From Paraburkholderia panacisoli (GTDB lineage: Bacteria > Pseudomonadota > Gammaproteobacteria > Burkholderiales > Burkholderiaceae), in the NCBI RefSeq assembly GCF_008369935.1, contig NZ_VTUZ01000042.1:20272-84271 (forward strand): a stretch of 64,000 bases of DNA. The letters run 5' to 3'. Numbering within the stretch: the stretch's first letter is position 1; each line of letters begins with the position of its first letter. Below the pieces are notes generated by a model, which ran no database searches, was not told the DNA's origin, and saw only the letters and a list, made by a program, of their open reading frames with translations. The position numbers and the translations under genes are program-made. Positions 33,321 through 43,426 of this stretch are shown in pieces.

Positions 33321-35339
33321 ATGGAAACCGTGATGATGCTGACCGACGCCAACCGTGCGATCCGGCTCAAATGCGCGCTTCAAGCCGATGGACTCGTGCT
33401 GTTCCGGATGCGCGGCCACGAAGAACTAGGGCGTCTCGCACAGTGGGACCTCGAACTGCTTGCCGAGCGCTCGGATCTGGCGGTCGCGCCGATGCTGGGC
33501 AGCGACCTGTCCGTCAGCCTCGAACTGCCGGGCGGGGGCGAGCGCGAATTCAACGGCATCGTCACCGCTTTCGAACTGGTGCGGCCGGCGAGCGCCAATC
33601 CGAACCGGCCGGCCGCTTATCGCGCCACGGTGCGGCCGCGTCTGTGGCTGCTGACGCGCGCATCGCACTGGCGCTTTTTCTACGAGATGACGGTGCCTGC
33701 GATCGTGAGCCAGGTGCTGTCCGGTTACCAGATCGACTTCGACAACCGCTGCACGGCGAGCTATACGAGCCGCGAGCATTGCGCGCAGTACCGCGAGAGC
33801 GACTTCGATTTTGTCAGCCGTCTGCTTGAGCACGAAGGCATCTACTACTACTTCGAGCATCACGGCGGCAAGCACAAGCTGATCCTCGCCGATTCGCCGC
33901 AGGTGCATACGGCGACACCGCATTACTCGCAGATTCCGTATCGCGCACAGCTTGCTGCGCCATCTGAATTCGAATGCATCTATGCATGGTCGTGTGGCGG
34001 CGAGGTGCAGGCCGGCATCAACGAGGTCAACGACTACGATTTCGAAAAGCCGGTGCAAAGCGCCCAACAGGGCTTGCTGAGCCGCGCGCTGCGCACGCAG
34101 CCGCTCGATCCGGTGCTCTACGCGATGCAGGAACACGGCGTCGGCTATACGCAGCATGCCGATGCCGACCGCTACGCGCAGGCGCACGTCCAGGCGCATC
34201 AGGCCGCGAACGAGCGCTTGAGCGGCCGCACCACCGCGCGCGGCATCTGGCCCGGCGGTTTGTTTACGCTCAGTGGGCATCCGCGTGGCGACCAGAACGG
34301 CGAGTACCTGGTCGTGTCGGCCCGGTACGAACTGCAAGTGGACACGTACCTGTCCGCGCGAGAAACCGGTGCGCCGCGCTTCGTGTTCGACAGTTCGTTC
34401 ACGGCGCTGCGTCGCGACAGCGCGTTTCGCACTGCCAGGATGACGCCCCGTCCGCGCGTGTGTGGCCCGCAGACGGCCGTGGTGGTGGGTCCGAGCGGTG
34501 AGGAAATCCATACCGACAAGTACGGCCGCATCAAGGTGCAATTCCACTGGGAGCAGTTTGCGCCACCCGCGGGCGATCAGGCGTTGCAGCGCTGCTGGGT
34601 GCGGGTCGCCCAGGCGTGGGCGGGGCAGCAGTGGGGCGCGTTTTTCTTGCCGCGTATCGGCCAGGAAGTGCTGGTGGAGTTTATCGAGGGCGATCCGGAT
34701 CGGCCCATCGTCACGGGCAGCGTCTATAACGCTGCGCAAATGCCGCCCTATGCGCTGCCCGAGCATGCCGCACGCGCGACCTTCAGGAGCAACTCCACGA
34801 AGGGCGGCGACGGCTTCAACGAAATGCGCTTCGACGACAGTAAAGGAAACGAACAACTGTTCTTCCATGCGGAGCGCAACCTCGATACGTATGTGAAGCA
34901 CGACGCGCTGTACTGGATTGGCCACCAGCGGCATGTGATCGTCAAAGGCGATGATCTGGCGCAGTGCAGCGGCAATCGCAGCGATGCGCTCACCGGCAAT
35001 CACAACGGGAAGATCGACGGCAAGCTGTCTCTGGACGTGGGGCAGGACACCCAGCACAAGTCCGGCATGAACCTCGCGCTCAGTGCGGGCGAAAACGTCG
35101 ACATCAAGGGCGGCATGAACGTCACGATCGAAGCGGGGATGATGCTCACGCTCAAGGCCGGCGGCAACACGATCGTGCTCGGTCCTGAAGGGATCGCCAT
35201 CAGCGGCGCGGGGCCGGTGACGATCGATGGACCGATGGTGCAGATCAACTGCGGCGGCGGTGGCGGCGGTGCGGGGGCGCAGAGCGCCTCGCCCGATGCG
35301 CCGACCGACCCGCAACTCGCTGACGACGGTTCGCGATGA
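33321..35339 (+). CDS. vgrG: T6SS spike protein VgrG (TssI)
   Basis: This 672-aa protein has the gp27-like part (about residues 1-380, with YRESDFDFVSRLLEHEGIYY) and a gp5-like OB domain (GEEIHTDKYGRIKVQFHWEQ, about 390-460). These are followed by a repetitive beta-helix spike (SGMNLALSAGENVDIKGGMN) and a short Gly/Ser/Pro tail. There is no C-terminal effector domain, so cargo is probably carried by partner proteins. It starts one base after the PAAR-like stop. Its own stop overlaps the start of tagH (ATGA). Confidence 0.94.
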   Translation: METVMMLTDANRAIRLKCALQADGLVLFRMRGHEELGRLAQWDLELLAERSDLAVAPMLGSDLSVSLELPGGGEREFNGIVTAFELVRPASANPNRPAAYRATVRPRLWLLTRASHWRFFYEMTVPAIVSQVLSGYQIDFDNRCTASYTSREHCAQYRESDFDFVSRLLEHEGIYYYFEHHGGKHKLILADSPQVHTATPHYSQIPYRAQLAAPSEFECIYAWSCGGEVQAGINEVNDYDFEKPVQSAQQGLLSRALRTQPLDPVLYAMQEHGVGYTQHADADRYAQAHVQAHQAANERLSGRTTARGIWPGGLFTLSGHPRGDQNGEYLVVSARYELQVDTYLSARETGAPRFVFDSSFTALRRDSAFRTARMTPRPRVCGPQTAVVVGPSGEEIHTDKYGRIKVQFHWEQFAPPAGDQALQRCWVRVAQAWAGQQWGAFFLPRIGQEVLVEFIEGDPDRPIVTGSVYNAAQMPPYALPEHAARATFRSNSTKGGDGFNEMRFDDSKGNEQLFFHAERNLDTYVKHDALYWIGHQRHVIVKGDDLAQCSGNRSDALTGNHNGKIDGKLSLDVGQDTQHKSGMNLALSAGENVDIKGGMNVTIEAGMMLTLKAGGNTIVLGPEGIAISGAGPVTIDGPMVQINCGGGGGGAGAQSASPDAPTDPQLADDGSR

Positions 35340-36826
35340 ACACGCTCGCACACCCCTTCGCGCCTCACGCAGACGCACACGACAACGCGTGGCCTGGATC
35401 GCGCATGACGCTCGAAGTCAGATCGTACCAGGGCGCGCTACCTGCGACGCCGCTTGCCCACTGCTTCGATGCGGCGGGGGGCGCCATCGGCCGGGGGCCC
35501 GATAACGCGATGGTCCTGCCGGACGCGCTAAAAACCGTGTCGCGTGTGCAAGCGCGGCTCGATTGCGCGGACGGTGCATGGTGGCTGACCGATCTCGGCA
35601 GCAACCCGAGCCGGCTGAATGGCCGGCCGGTGACGGCTGACGCGCGCACGCAGCTCGCCGATCGGGACCGGCTGGAGATCGGCGCCTATGTGCTCGACGT
35701 GACGATCGAAGCGCTGGCCGTCGCGCCGGCAAGCAATGCGAGCCACGACGCAGAAGGTGTGTTTGGTCTGACTGACCCGGATCACGCCGCGGATCTGCTG
35801 GGCGGCGTGCCGCCGTTCGCAACCGATGCGCTGCTGGGCGATCCACTCGCGCATGCGGCCGTCCTGGCGGGCGCGCGCTTGCCCGGCGCGCCGTTCGATC
35901 CGCTGGGCGCGCCGCTGCGGCAGTCCATGCGGGCCGCGGATGGCCGCGTTGCATTCGCCGGGTCGGAGCACGATCACGTGTCGCCGGAGCAATTCGCTTT
36001 TGTGCCGCCGGAAATGGCGCATGGGGTTCAGCCGGCGATGAGCATTCCTGACGACTATGATCCATTGAGCGATGCGGCGCTCGGGCGGCATGCGCGTAGC
36101 CACGGCGAAGGTGGCGCCGATGCTGTCGTGCCGCGAACAGTCGCTTCGACAGTCGTGGCGCAATCCGCTGCGTCTGCCTCGTCCGATCTCACCCTCGCGG
36201 CGCTGCTCGACGGCCTCGGCCTCGACCGGTCCGCCGTGCGCGAGCGCAGTGGTGCCGATCTGGCTCGTCTGGCGGGCCGCATGCTGCGCACGGCAGTCAG
36301 CGGCGCTGTGAACGTCCTAATGTCGCGTTCGGTGCTCAAGCGCGAAGTGCGTCTGGACACCACCTTGCTTTTGCAGCGTGACAACAACCCGCTGAAGTTC
36401 TTCCCCGACGGCGACAGCGCGTTGCAGCAGATGCTGAGCGGCCGCGGCAGCGGCTACCTGCCCGCGGAAGCGGCGCTGCAACGCGCGTTCGACGACATCC
36501 GCGGACACGAACTGGCGGTGCTCGCCGGCATGCGGGCCGCGTTGCAGCACGTGCTGGGCCGTTTCGATCCGCACGCGCTGAGCGCCGCGTCCGACGCGCA
36601 AGACGCGCGCGGCTGGCTCGGCAAACTGCCTGGACGCCGCAAAGCCCAACTGTGGGACCAGTTCACCGCGCTCTACAGCGAGCTTGCGCGCGCGAGCGAC
36701 GACGACCTGCAGGCGCTGTGCGGCAGCGCCTTCAACGATGCCTACGAACGGCAAGCCGGCCTGTTGCGCGATGGCCTGCCGCTGACCTCTACTCATTCGC
36801 AGCGAGACGACAATGTCCATGAATAA
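35336..36826 (+). CDS. tagH: T6SS-associated FHA-domain protein TagH (Fha)
   Basis: This 496-aa protein has an N-terminal forkhead-associated domain (about residues 25-125; GRGPDNAMVLPD, TVSRVQARLDC, LGSNPSRLNGRPV), a variable linker, and the C-terminal TagH/ImpI domain (about 285-490, with SRSVLKREVRLDTTLLLQRD and NNPLKFFP). FHA domains bind phosphothreonine; in related systems PpkA phosphorylates this protein to switch on assembly and PppA reverses it. Both are encoded nearby. It overlaps vgrG by 4 bases and tssK by 14. Confidence 0.9.
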   Translation: MNTLAHPFAPHADAHDNAWPGSRMTLEVRSYQGALPATPLAHCFDAAGGAIGRGPDNAMVLPDALKTVSRVQARLDCADGAWWLTDLGSNPSRLNGRPVTADARTQLADRDRLEIGAYVLDVTIEALAVAPASNASHDAEGVFGLTDPDHAADLLGGVPPFATDALLGDPLAHAAVLAGARLPGAPFDPLGAPLRQSMRAADGRVAFAGSEHDHVSPEQFAFVPPEMAHGVQPAMSIPDDYDPLSDAALGRHARSHGEGGADAVVPRTVASTVVAQSAASASSDLTLAALLDGLGLDRSAVRERSGADLARLAGRMLRTAVSGAVNVLMSRSVLKREVRLDTTLLLQRDNNPLKFFPDGDSALQQMLSGRGSGYLPAEAALQRAFDDIRGHELAVLAGMRAALQHVLGRFDPHALSAASDAQDARGWLGKLPGRRKAQLWDQFTALYSELARASDDDLQALCGSAFNDAYERQAGLLRDGLPLTSTHSQRDDNVHE

Positions 36827-38156
36827 CAAGGTGATCTGGTCCGAAGGCATGCTGTTGCAGCCGCAGCACCTGCAGCAGCACGACCGCTATCTGCACGCGT
36901 TGATCGACACGCGTTGTGCCGCGCTGCGCCCGTACGCCTTTGGCTTCTCGTCGCTCTCCATCGACACCGAGCAACTCAAGCTCGGCCGGATCGCGTTGAC
37001 CGAGTGTTCCGGCGTGCTGCCGGACGGCACGCCGTTTCGCCTGCCCGCGGATGACGAACTGCCGCTGCCGCTCGCCGTGCCGGAAGGCGCGCGCAATCTG
37101 AAGGTGGTACTGGCGTTGCCGGTGTCGCGGCCGGGTGTGCCGGAGGCCGCGTATGCCGGCAGCGGCGACGCGCACGACAGTTTCGCGCGGCACCGGATCG
37201 CCGAAACGGAAGTGCGTGACAGCAACGACGGCGCCACTGGCGCCGCCTTGATGCAGGTCGGCAACCTGCGCCTGCGGCTCGCGTTCGAAGCGGACGTCGC
37301 CCATGCCTATGCATCGCTGGGCGTGGTGCATGTGGTCGAACGGCGCGCCGATAACCGCGTCGTTCTCGATCCCGGCTACGCGCCGCCGTGCGTCGACTAT
37401 CGCGTCACGCGCCGGCTGGCGTCGTTCGTCGACGAATTGCTGGGCCTGCTGCATCAGCGCGCCGATGCGCTTGCCGCGCGCCTCGCCCAGCCGGCGTTGA
37501 CGGGCGCAGCCGAAATCGCCGACTTCCTGCTGTTGCAGGCGCTGAACCGCGCCGAGCCGCTGTTCGCCGCGTTGGCGACGAGCACCGGCTTGCATCCGCA
37601 CGACCTGCATCACCATGCGCTGCAACTGGCCGGCGAGCTCGCGACCTTCTGCCAGCCAGGCAAGCGACCGGAAGCATTTCCGGTCTATCGCCACGAGCGG
37701 CTCGACGAGACCTTTACGCCACTGATCGATGCATTGCGTAACGCGCTGAGCGCGGTCATGGACCCGCATGCGGTGCCGATTCCGCTCGAGGAACGCAAGT
37801 ACGGTTTGCGGGTTGCCGTGGTGCCCGACACCGACCTGTTCCGGTCAGCGAGCTTCGTGCTCGCCGTGAAGGCCGACCTCGCGCCGGCGGCGCTGCTGAA
37901 CGGTTTTCCGCCGCAAGCCAAGCTGGGCCCGGTCGAGCGGATTCGCGATCTGGTGAATCTGCAATTGCCGGGCATCGGACTGCGCGCATTGCCGGTCGCG
38001 CCGCGCCAGTTGCCGTTCCACGCGGGGTTCACCTACTTCCAACTCGAACGCGGCAGCGAGTTGTGGAAGCAGTTTTCGACCTCTGCCGGCGTGGCGCTGC
38101 ACGTTGCCGGCGACTTCCCGGGACTCGCGCTCGAGTTCTGGGCCATCCGTCCGTGA
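36813..38156 (+). CDS. tssK: T6SS baseplate protein TssK
   Basis: This 447-aa TssK protein starts with NNKVIWSEGMLLQPQHLQQH, the family hallmark, and extends to the C-terminal EFWAIRP. TssK trimers link the baseplate (TssFGE) to the TssL/TssM membrane complex. The full length is present and no damage is seen. The start lies 14 bases inside tagH. The gene is followed by a 37-base gap before tssL. Confidence 0.94.
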   Translation: MSMNNKVIWSEGMLLQPQHLQQHDRYLHALIDTRCAALRPYAFGFSSLSIDTEQLKLGRIALTECSGVLPDGTPFRLPADDELPLPLAVPEGARNLKVVLALPVSRPGVPEAAYAGSGDAHDSFARHRIAETEVRDSNDGATGAALMQVGNLRLRLAFEADVAHAYASLGVVHVVERRADNRVVLDPGYAPPCVDYRVTRRLASFVDELLGLLHQRADALAARLAQPALTGAAEIADFLLLQALNRAEPLFAALATSTGLHPHDLHHHALQLAGELATFCQPGKRPEAFPVYRHERLDETFTPLIDALRNALSAVMDPHAVPIPLEERKYGLRVAVVPDTDLFRSASFVLAVKADLAPAALLNGFPPQAKLGPVERIRDLVNLQLPGIGLRALPVAPRQLPFHAGFTYFQLERGSELWKQFSTSAGVALHVAGDFPGLALEFWAIRP

Positions 38157-38193
38157 GCGGGCGTGACGCCAGCCCTCGCATAAGGAACCGATC

Positions 38194-39702
38194 GTGAATA
38201 CGCCGTCTCCATGGCCGCTTGACGCCAACTCCGACGAAACCATCCTGATTCCGCAGCCCGGCGGACGGCGCGGGGCTGCCATGGGCTCACCCTTTGCGAC
38301 GCCGTCCGCTGTGCCCGCCGATGCGGCGGCGCTGCGCGCCGCGCCGTCCGTCGCCGCGCAGGCAGAGCGCACGCCGCAACAGACACCAGGCGGTGCACCG
38401 CTGCAATCGCCAAACGCCGCACGACCGCACATGGGTCAGGCCGCGCCCGCGCCTGCACCGACGGTGGCCACCGCGCAGCCGAGCGGACCTCGCGCCGCGG
38501 CGCCCGCTGCCGCCCGCCGCGCGCCGCTCATCGCAACGGCCAGCGGCTTGAACCCGCTGGTGCGCGCGGCCAATCCGCTGCTCGACCTCGCATTGCCGCT
38601 GCGCACCCTGCCTGCCTGTGCCGATGTCGAAGGGCTGCGCGCGCAACTGCTGCAGATGGTGAAGCTTTTCGAAGCCGAGGCGCGCGCGAGCGGCTTCGAC
38701 ACCGAACGGCTCGCCGCAGCGCGCTATTGCCTGTGCACCTGCATCGACGAAGCCATCTCGGGCACGCCGTGGGGCAGCGGCATGTGGGCGAGCCGCAGCC
38801 TGCTGGTGATCTTTCATAACGAAGCATCCGGCGGCGAGCGCTTCTTTCTGATCCTGCAACGGCTCGCGCAGGACCCGGCGCGCAACGTGGATGTGCTCGA
38901 ACTGATCTACGTGATGCTGTCGTTGGGCTTCGAGGGCCGCTACCGGCTGATCGAGGGCGGACGGGCGCAGCTCGAATCGGTGCGCGAGCGTCTCGCGCAG
39001 ATCATCCGGGTGCAGCGCGGTTCGTTCGAAGCGGAGCTGTCGGTGCAATGGCAGCCGGTGCAGCGTGCGCGCCGGTCGCTGACCCAACGGGTGCCGCTGT
39101 GGGTCGCGGCCGCGTTGGCCGGCGTGGCGCTGGTCGTGACGCATATCGCACTCGGCGTGAGTCTGAATCGCGCGTCGGACCAGGTCTTCGACGCGTTGAA
39201 TGGCATCCGCGTGAGCGCGCAGCCTCTGATGCCTGCCGTCGCTGCCGCGCAGCCGGCCGCGACAGCGAAGCTCGCGACCTTTCTCGCGCCGGAGATCGCA
39301 CAGGGACTCGTCAGTGTGCGCGACAGCGCCGACCGCTCGGTGGTCACCATCAACGGCGATGGTCTGTTCGCGTCGGGCAGCGCGGCGCTTGAAGCGGCCT
39401 ACCAGCCGCTGATGACGCGCATTGCGCAAGCGCTGCAGGCGGTGCCCGGCAAAGTCGTCGTCACCGGCCACACCGACAACCAGCCGCCGTTGTCGGCACG
39501 CTTCCCGTCGAACTGGGCTCTGTCGCAGGCGCGCGCCGACAGTGTGCGGACTTTGCTTGCCGCCACCATCGGCACGCCGGAGCGTTTCAGCGCGGAAGGG
39601 CGCGGCGATGCTGAGCCGCTTGCGCCCAATGACACCGCTGCGGGCCGCGCGAAGAACCGGCGCGTCGAGATCACCTTGCTGGCACCGGGAGCGTCGTCAT
39701 GA
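38194..39702 (+). CDS. tssL: T6SS membrane-complex protein TssL with OmpA-like domain
   Basis: This 502-aa protein comprises an Ala/Pro-rich disordered N terminus (1-110), the DotU/IcmH cytoplasmic domain (about 115-290; CTCIDEAISGTPWGSGMWAS), one membrane helix (about 300-325) and a periplasmic OmpA/peptidoglycan-binding domain (382-499; KVVVTGHTDNQPPLS and SQARADSVRTLL). This is the long TssL that anchors the complex to peptidoglycan itself. It starts at GTG with AAGGA upstream. No tssJ lipoprotein gene was found nearby. Confidence 0.93.
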   Translation: MNTPSPWPLDANSDETILIPQPGGRRGAAMGSPFATPSAVPADAAALRAAPSVAAQAERTPQQTPGGAPLQSPNAARPHMGQAAPAPAPTVATAQPSGPRAAAPAAARRAPLIATASGLNPLVRAANPLLDLALPLRTLPACADVEGLRAQLLQMVKLFEAEARASGFDTERLAAARYCLCTCIDEAISGTPWGSGMWASRSLLVIFHNEASGGERFFLILQRLAQDPARNVDVLELIYVMLSLGFEGRYRLIEGGRAQLESVRERLAQIIRVQRGSFEAELSVQWQPVQRARRSLTQRVPLWVAAALAGVALVVTHIALGVSLNRASDQVFDALNGIRVSAQPLMPAVAAAQPAATAKLATFLAPEIAQGLVSVRDSADRSVVTINGDGLFASGSAALEAAYQPLMTRIAQALQAVPGKVVVTGHTDNQPPLSARFPSNWALSQARADSVRTLLAATIGTPERFSAEGRGDAEPLAPNDTAAGRAKNRRVEITLLAPGASS

Positions 39703-39742
39703 CGCGCCGCTGCACTTCCATTACCTGTGCGGGAGTCGTCGC

Positions 39743-42700
39743 ATGAAAAAGCTTGCTGGTTGGATCAAGACGCCGCAAGGCCTCACGCTGGTCGGCGTTG
39801 CCGCACTCGCGCTGGTGCTGTGGTTCGAAGGGCCGCTGGTGGCGTTCAGCGGCAGCGTGCCGCTCGAAACCGATCGCAGCCGCTGGATCGCGGTTGCCTG
39901 CCTGCTGCTGGCGTGGGCGCTCGGCTGGTTCGTTCATTGGCTGTTGGCGCGGCTCGTCAATTTGCGCTTTGTCAGCGGCGTGGCGGCGCAGAACAGCGCG
40001 GCGACGACAGACGATAGTGGCGCGCTCGCCGCATCACGCGCCGCCAGCGCGGAAGTCGCGTTGCTGCGGCAGCGCTTCGAGCAGGCGCTCGCGGTATTGC
40101 GAAAGGCGCGCATGAAGGGCAGCTTCGGCAGCCAGTGGCTCTATCAGTTGCCGTGGTACATGTTCATCGGCGCGCCGGGCACCGGCAAGACCACCGCGTT
40201 ACAGCATTCCGGCCTGCGCTTTCCGTTGCGCGACACGCTGGGCCAGGACGCGATCGGCGGCGTCGGTGGCACGCGTCACTGCGACTGGTGGTTCACCGAC
40301 GAGGCCGTGCTGGTCGATACCGCCGGCCGCTACACGACCCAGGATAGTGATGCTCACGCCGACCAGTCCGCCTGGAACGGCTTCCTGAGCCTGTTGCGCA
40401 AGTATCGCCCGCGCTGTCCGCTGAACGGGATCATCGTGACTCTGTCCGCCGCGGACCTGGTGCAGCAGGACGACGCCGCGCGTGCCGCGCACGTGCGGCT
40501 GATCCGCGCCCGTCTGAGCGAACTGGCGGAGCGTCTGGGCACGCGCTTTCCGGTCTATCTGGTCGTGACGAAATGCGACCTGCTGGCGGGCTTCACGGAG
40601 TTCTTCGACGACCTCGGCCAGCACGAGCGCGAACAGGTGTGGGGGATCACGTTTCCGCTCGACGAAACCGGCCGTCCCGAGCAGGCGCTCGGCGCGTTTC
40701 CCGCCGGGTTCGACGCGTTGGGTGAACGGCTGCAGGCACGCGTGCTGGCCCGGATGCAGCGCGAGAGCGACGTGCGCCGACGCGCGCTGATCTACGGTTT
40801 TCCGCAGCAGTTTGCCGGTTTGCAGCCCGCGCTGCGCAGCTTCCTCGACGACACGTTCGGCGGTACCCGGTATGACGCGCCACCGATGTTGCGCGGCGTG
40901 TACTTCACGAGCGGCACCCAGCAGGGACGGCCGATCGATCGGGCCATCGGCGCGCTCGCGCAATCGCTCGGCCTGCGTCATGACGTCAGCGTCAATCAGG
41001 GCGCAGCCGGCCGCGCGTACTTCATCAAGCGGCTCATGAAGGACGTGATTTTCAGCGAGGCTGCGCTGGCGGGCGCGAACGCGCGCCTCGAACGGCTGCG
41101 CGCGTGGCTGCAACGCGGCGCGCTGGGTGTGATCGGCATCGTGCTGGCGCTCGCGCTGGCTGGCCTCGCGATCAGCTATCAACGCAACCGCGCGTATGTG
41201 GCCGAGTTCAATCAACAGATGACCCGGCTCCAGGGCCTCGCCCACAGCGCCGACGCGCAACGCGATCCGCTTGCGTTGCTGCCGTTGCTCGATGCCGCGC
41301 GCGATCTGCCCGGTGGTTATGCCGATGCGGGCAAGCCGGTGCCGTTGCTGACGCGGCTTTGGCTGTACCAGGGGGACAAGCTCGGCGCCCAGGCGCAGGT
41401 CACCTATCGCCGCCTGCTGAACGAGACGCTGCTGCCGCTGGTGGTGCAGCGTCTCGAAGCGCAGTTGCGGCGCGGCGCGGCGAACCCACAGGAATACCAG
41501 TATGAAGCGTTGCGCACCTACCTGATGCTCGGCGACCCGCAACACTACGACGCGAATACGGTACGCGCGTGGGTCGACCTTGATTGGCAGCGCGATGTCC
41601 TGCACGGTGCGAGCGCGGTACAACGCAATGCACTCGACGGCCATCTTGCGGCGCTGTTCGACAAGCGGCGTTTCGACCCGTCATTGCCGCTCGATCGCCA
41701 CCTGATCGAACAGGCGCGTGCTTCGCTCGGCGAGTTGCCGCTGGAAGAGCGTCTGTCCAACCGCGTGCAGCGCGATCTCGAACAGGCGAACCTCACGCCG
41801 TTCAGCGTCAGCGCGGCAGCGGGCCCGAACGCGCCTTTGCTGCTGACACGCACGAGCGGCGCGCCGCTGACGGGCGGCGTACCGGGTGCGTACACGCGCA
41901 GCGGTTATGCACGGTTCGTGCAGCTACGCGAGGCGGCACTCGCGGACGTCGCCCGGGACGCCTGGGTGCTCGGCCGGCAAGAGGTCCCGCCGACGCCCGC
42001 AGGCACCGACGCATTGCGCGGCGCGCTCACCCAGCGCTATTTCGACGCCTATGACCACGCCTGGGATAGTCTGCTGGCGGACTTGAGCGTGGTGCCGTTT
42101 GCCAGCCTCGCCGATGGCGCGCGGATCGCCAACCAGCTGGCGGCTCACGATTCGCCGCTGCGCAATCTGATCGTGGCGGCGGCCCGCGAGACCACCTTGG
42201 CGGATGTCGGGGTGCAGGGACCGGCCATCGGGCAGCGTGTGCATGATGCGGCGACGGGTGCTGCAAGCAGCGCCATCGTCGGGAACAACGGCAAGGATGG
42301 GGCAGACGGTGCGTCGGGCACGACCCTCGCCGGCGCATTCGATGCCGCGCGCAAGCGCCTTGGCGCGGCGCTGGGCAACGCATCCGACACACAGCCAGCC
42401 GGTTCGGCAAGCCAGGCCTCGCTCCCCACGCCGGTCGACGCGCACTTCCAGACCTTGCACGAACTGGCCGGCAAAGCGGCTGCGGCGGCTAACGGCGACA
42501 CGGCTGCTGCGGACAATGCATCCCTCGATCAGGCGGTTGCGCCGCTCAAGGACGCCGCCGTCTACCTCGAGGCAGCCGATGCGGCGCGCCGGCTCGGCCA
42601 ACCGGCGCCGGCGGGCGACGCCCTGAGCAAGCTGAAGCTTGCGGGCCAGACGCAACCTGCGCCATTGACGGGGATTGCAGCAACGCTATCGGCGGCAGGC

Positions 42701-43426
42701 GGCGATCTGTTGCAAGGCGGCGAGCGCGCCCGGCTCAATGCACTATGGACTTCCAGCGTCGGACAACTGTGTCACAGCGCGCTGGACGGCCGCTATCCCT
42801 TGGTGCGGACTTCGACCCGCGATGCGGCTGCCGACGACTTCGGCAAGCTCTTCAGCCCGGGCGGGCTGATCGACGATTTTTTCCAGAAGAATCTCGCGAA
42901 TCTCGTGGATTCGAGCACGCCGGTGTGGCAATGGCGCGCGGGCGCGGCGCCGCTTGGACTATCGCGTGATGTGCTGGCGCAATTCCAGCGCGCCGCGCAG
43001 ATCCGCGATGCGTTTTTCCGTAACGGCGGGCGCGATGTGTCGATTCGCTTCGGCATCAAGCCGCTCTCACTCGACGCGTCGCTGACCCAGCTGACGCTCG
43101 ACATCGACGGTCAGCAACTGGTGGTCACACACGACGCGCTGCAATCCGCACAATTTCAATGGCCGAGCGGCAAGAACACGGGCCGCGCGCAGTTGGACTT
43201 CACGCCGCCAGCGGGTCAACGCGCGTCGTTTGACGCAAGCGGCCCGTGGGCGCTCCTGCATCTCGTCGATGCGGGGCAACTGGAGACGACTGCGCAAGCA
43301 GACCATTTCCGGTTGACCTTCGATTCGGCAGGCCGCAAGGCGGTCGTCGAACTCGACGCGGCCAGCGTGGTGAATCCATTCAGGCGAGCCGCCCTCGAAC
43401 AGTTTAGCTGTCCGACCCATCTATGA
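39743..43426 (+). CDS. tssM: T6SS membrane-complex protein TssM (IcmF)
   Basis: This 1227-aa protein has two N-terminal membrane helices (about 14-33 and 50-70), a cytoplasmic NTPase-like domain with Walker A GAPGTGKT (143-150), a third helix (about 455-475), and a large periplasmic part with the IcmF-related and C-terminal IcmF domains. With TssL it forms the trans-envelope channel. The start at 39743 follows GGGAG and the first helix; the open frame from 39422 overlaps tssL. The stop overlaps the start of tagF (ATGA). Confidence 0.94.
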   Translation: MKKLAGWIKTPQGLTLVGVAALALVLWFEGPLVAFSGSVPLETDRSRWIAVACLLLAWALGWFVHWLLARLVNLRFVSGVAAQNSAATTDDSGALAASRAASAEVALLRQRFEQALAVLRKARMKGSFGSQWLYQLPWYMFIGAPGTGKTTALQHSGLRFPLRDTLGQDAIGGVGGTRHCDWWFTDEAVLVDTAGRYTTQDSDAHADQSAWNGFLSLLRKYRPRCPLNGIIVTLSAADLVQQDDAARAAHVRLIRARLSELAERLGTRFPVYLVVTKCDLLAGFTEFFDDLGQHEREQVWGITFPLDETGRPEQALGAFPAGFDALGERLQARVLARMQRESDVRRRALIYGFPQQFAGLQPALRSFLDDTFGGTRYDAPPMLRGVYFTSGTQQGRPIDRAIGALAQSLGLRHDVSVNQGAAGRAYFIKRLMKDVIFSEAALAGANARLERLRAWLQRGALGVIGIVLALALAGLAISYQRNRAYVAEFNQQMTRLQGLAHSADAQRDPLALLPLLDAARDLPGGYADAGKPVPLLTRLWLYQGDKLGAQAQVTYRRLLNETLLPLVVQRLEAQLRRGAANPQEYQYEALRTYLMLGDPQHYDANTVRAWVDLDWQRDVLHGASAVQRNALDGHLAALFDKRRFDPSLPLDRHLIEQARASLGELPLEERLSNRVQRDLEQANLTPFSVSAAAGPNAPLLLTRTSGAPLTGGVPGAYTRSGYARFVQLREAALADVARDAWVLGRQEVPPTPAGTDALRGALTQRYFDAYDHAWDSLLADLSVVPFASLADGARIANQLAAHDSPLRNLIVAAARETTLADVGVQGPAIGQRVHDAATGAASSAIVGNNGKDGADGASGTTLAGAFDAARKRLGAALGNASDTQPAGSASQASLPTPVDAHFQTLHELAGKAAAAANGDTAAADNASLDQAVAPLKDAAVYLEAADAARRLGQPAPAGDALSKLKLAGQTQPAPLTGIAATLSAAGGDLLQGGERARLNALWTSSVGQLCHSALDGRYPLVRTSTRDAAADDFGKLFSPGGLIDDFFQKNLANLVDSSTPVWQWRAGAAPLGLSRDVLAQFQRAAQIRDAFFRNGGRDVSIRFGIKPLSLDASLTQLTLDIDGQQLVVTHDALQSAQFQWPSGKNTGRAQLDFTPPAGQRASFDASGPWALLHLVDAGQLETTAQADHFRLTFDSAGRKAVVELDAASVVNPFRRAALEQFSCPTHL

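Noticed and set aside
33426..35378. 650-aa minus-strand frame opposite vgrG
   Set aside because: Antisense shadow of high-GC coding DNA with Arg/His-rich composition and no domain.
39422..39742. Extension of tssM to 39422
   Set aside because: It overlaps the OmpA-like domain of tssL; the first TssM helix and its SD begin at 39743.
40199..41644. 481-aa minus-strand frame opposite tssM
   Set aside because: Shadow of the tssM reading frame; no motif and no ribosome site.
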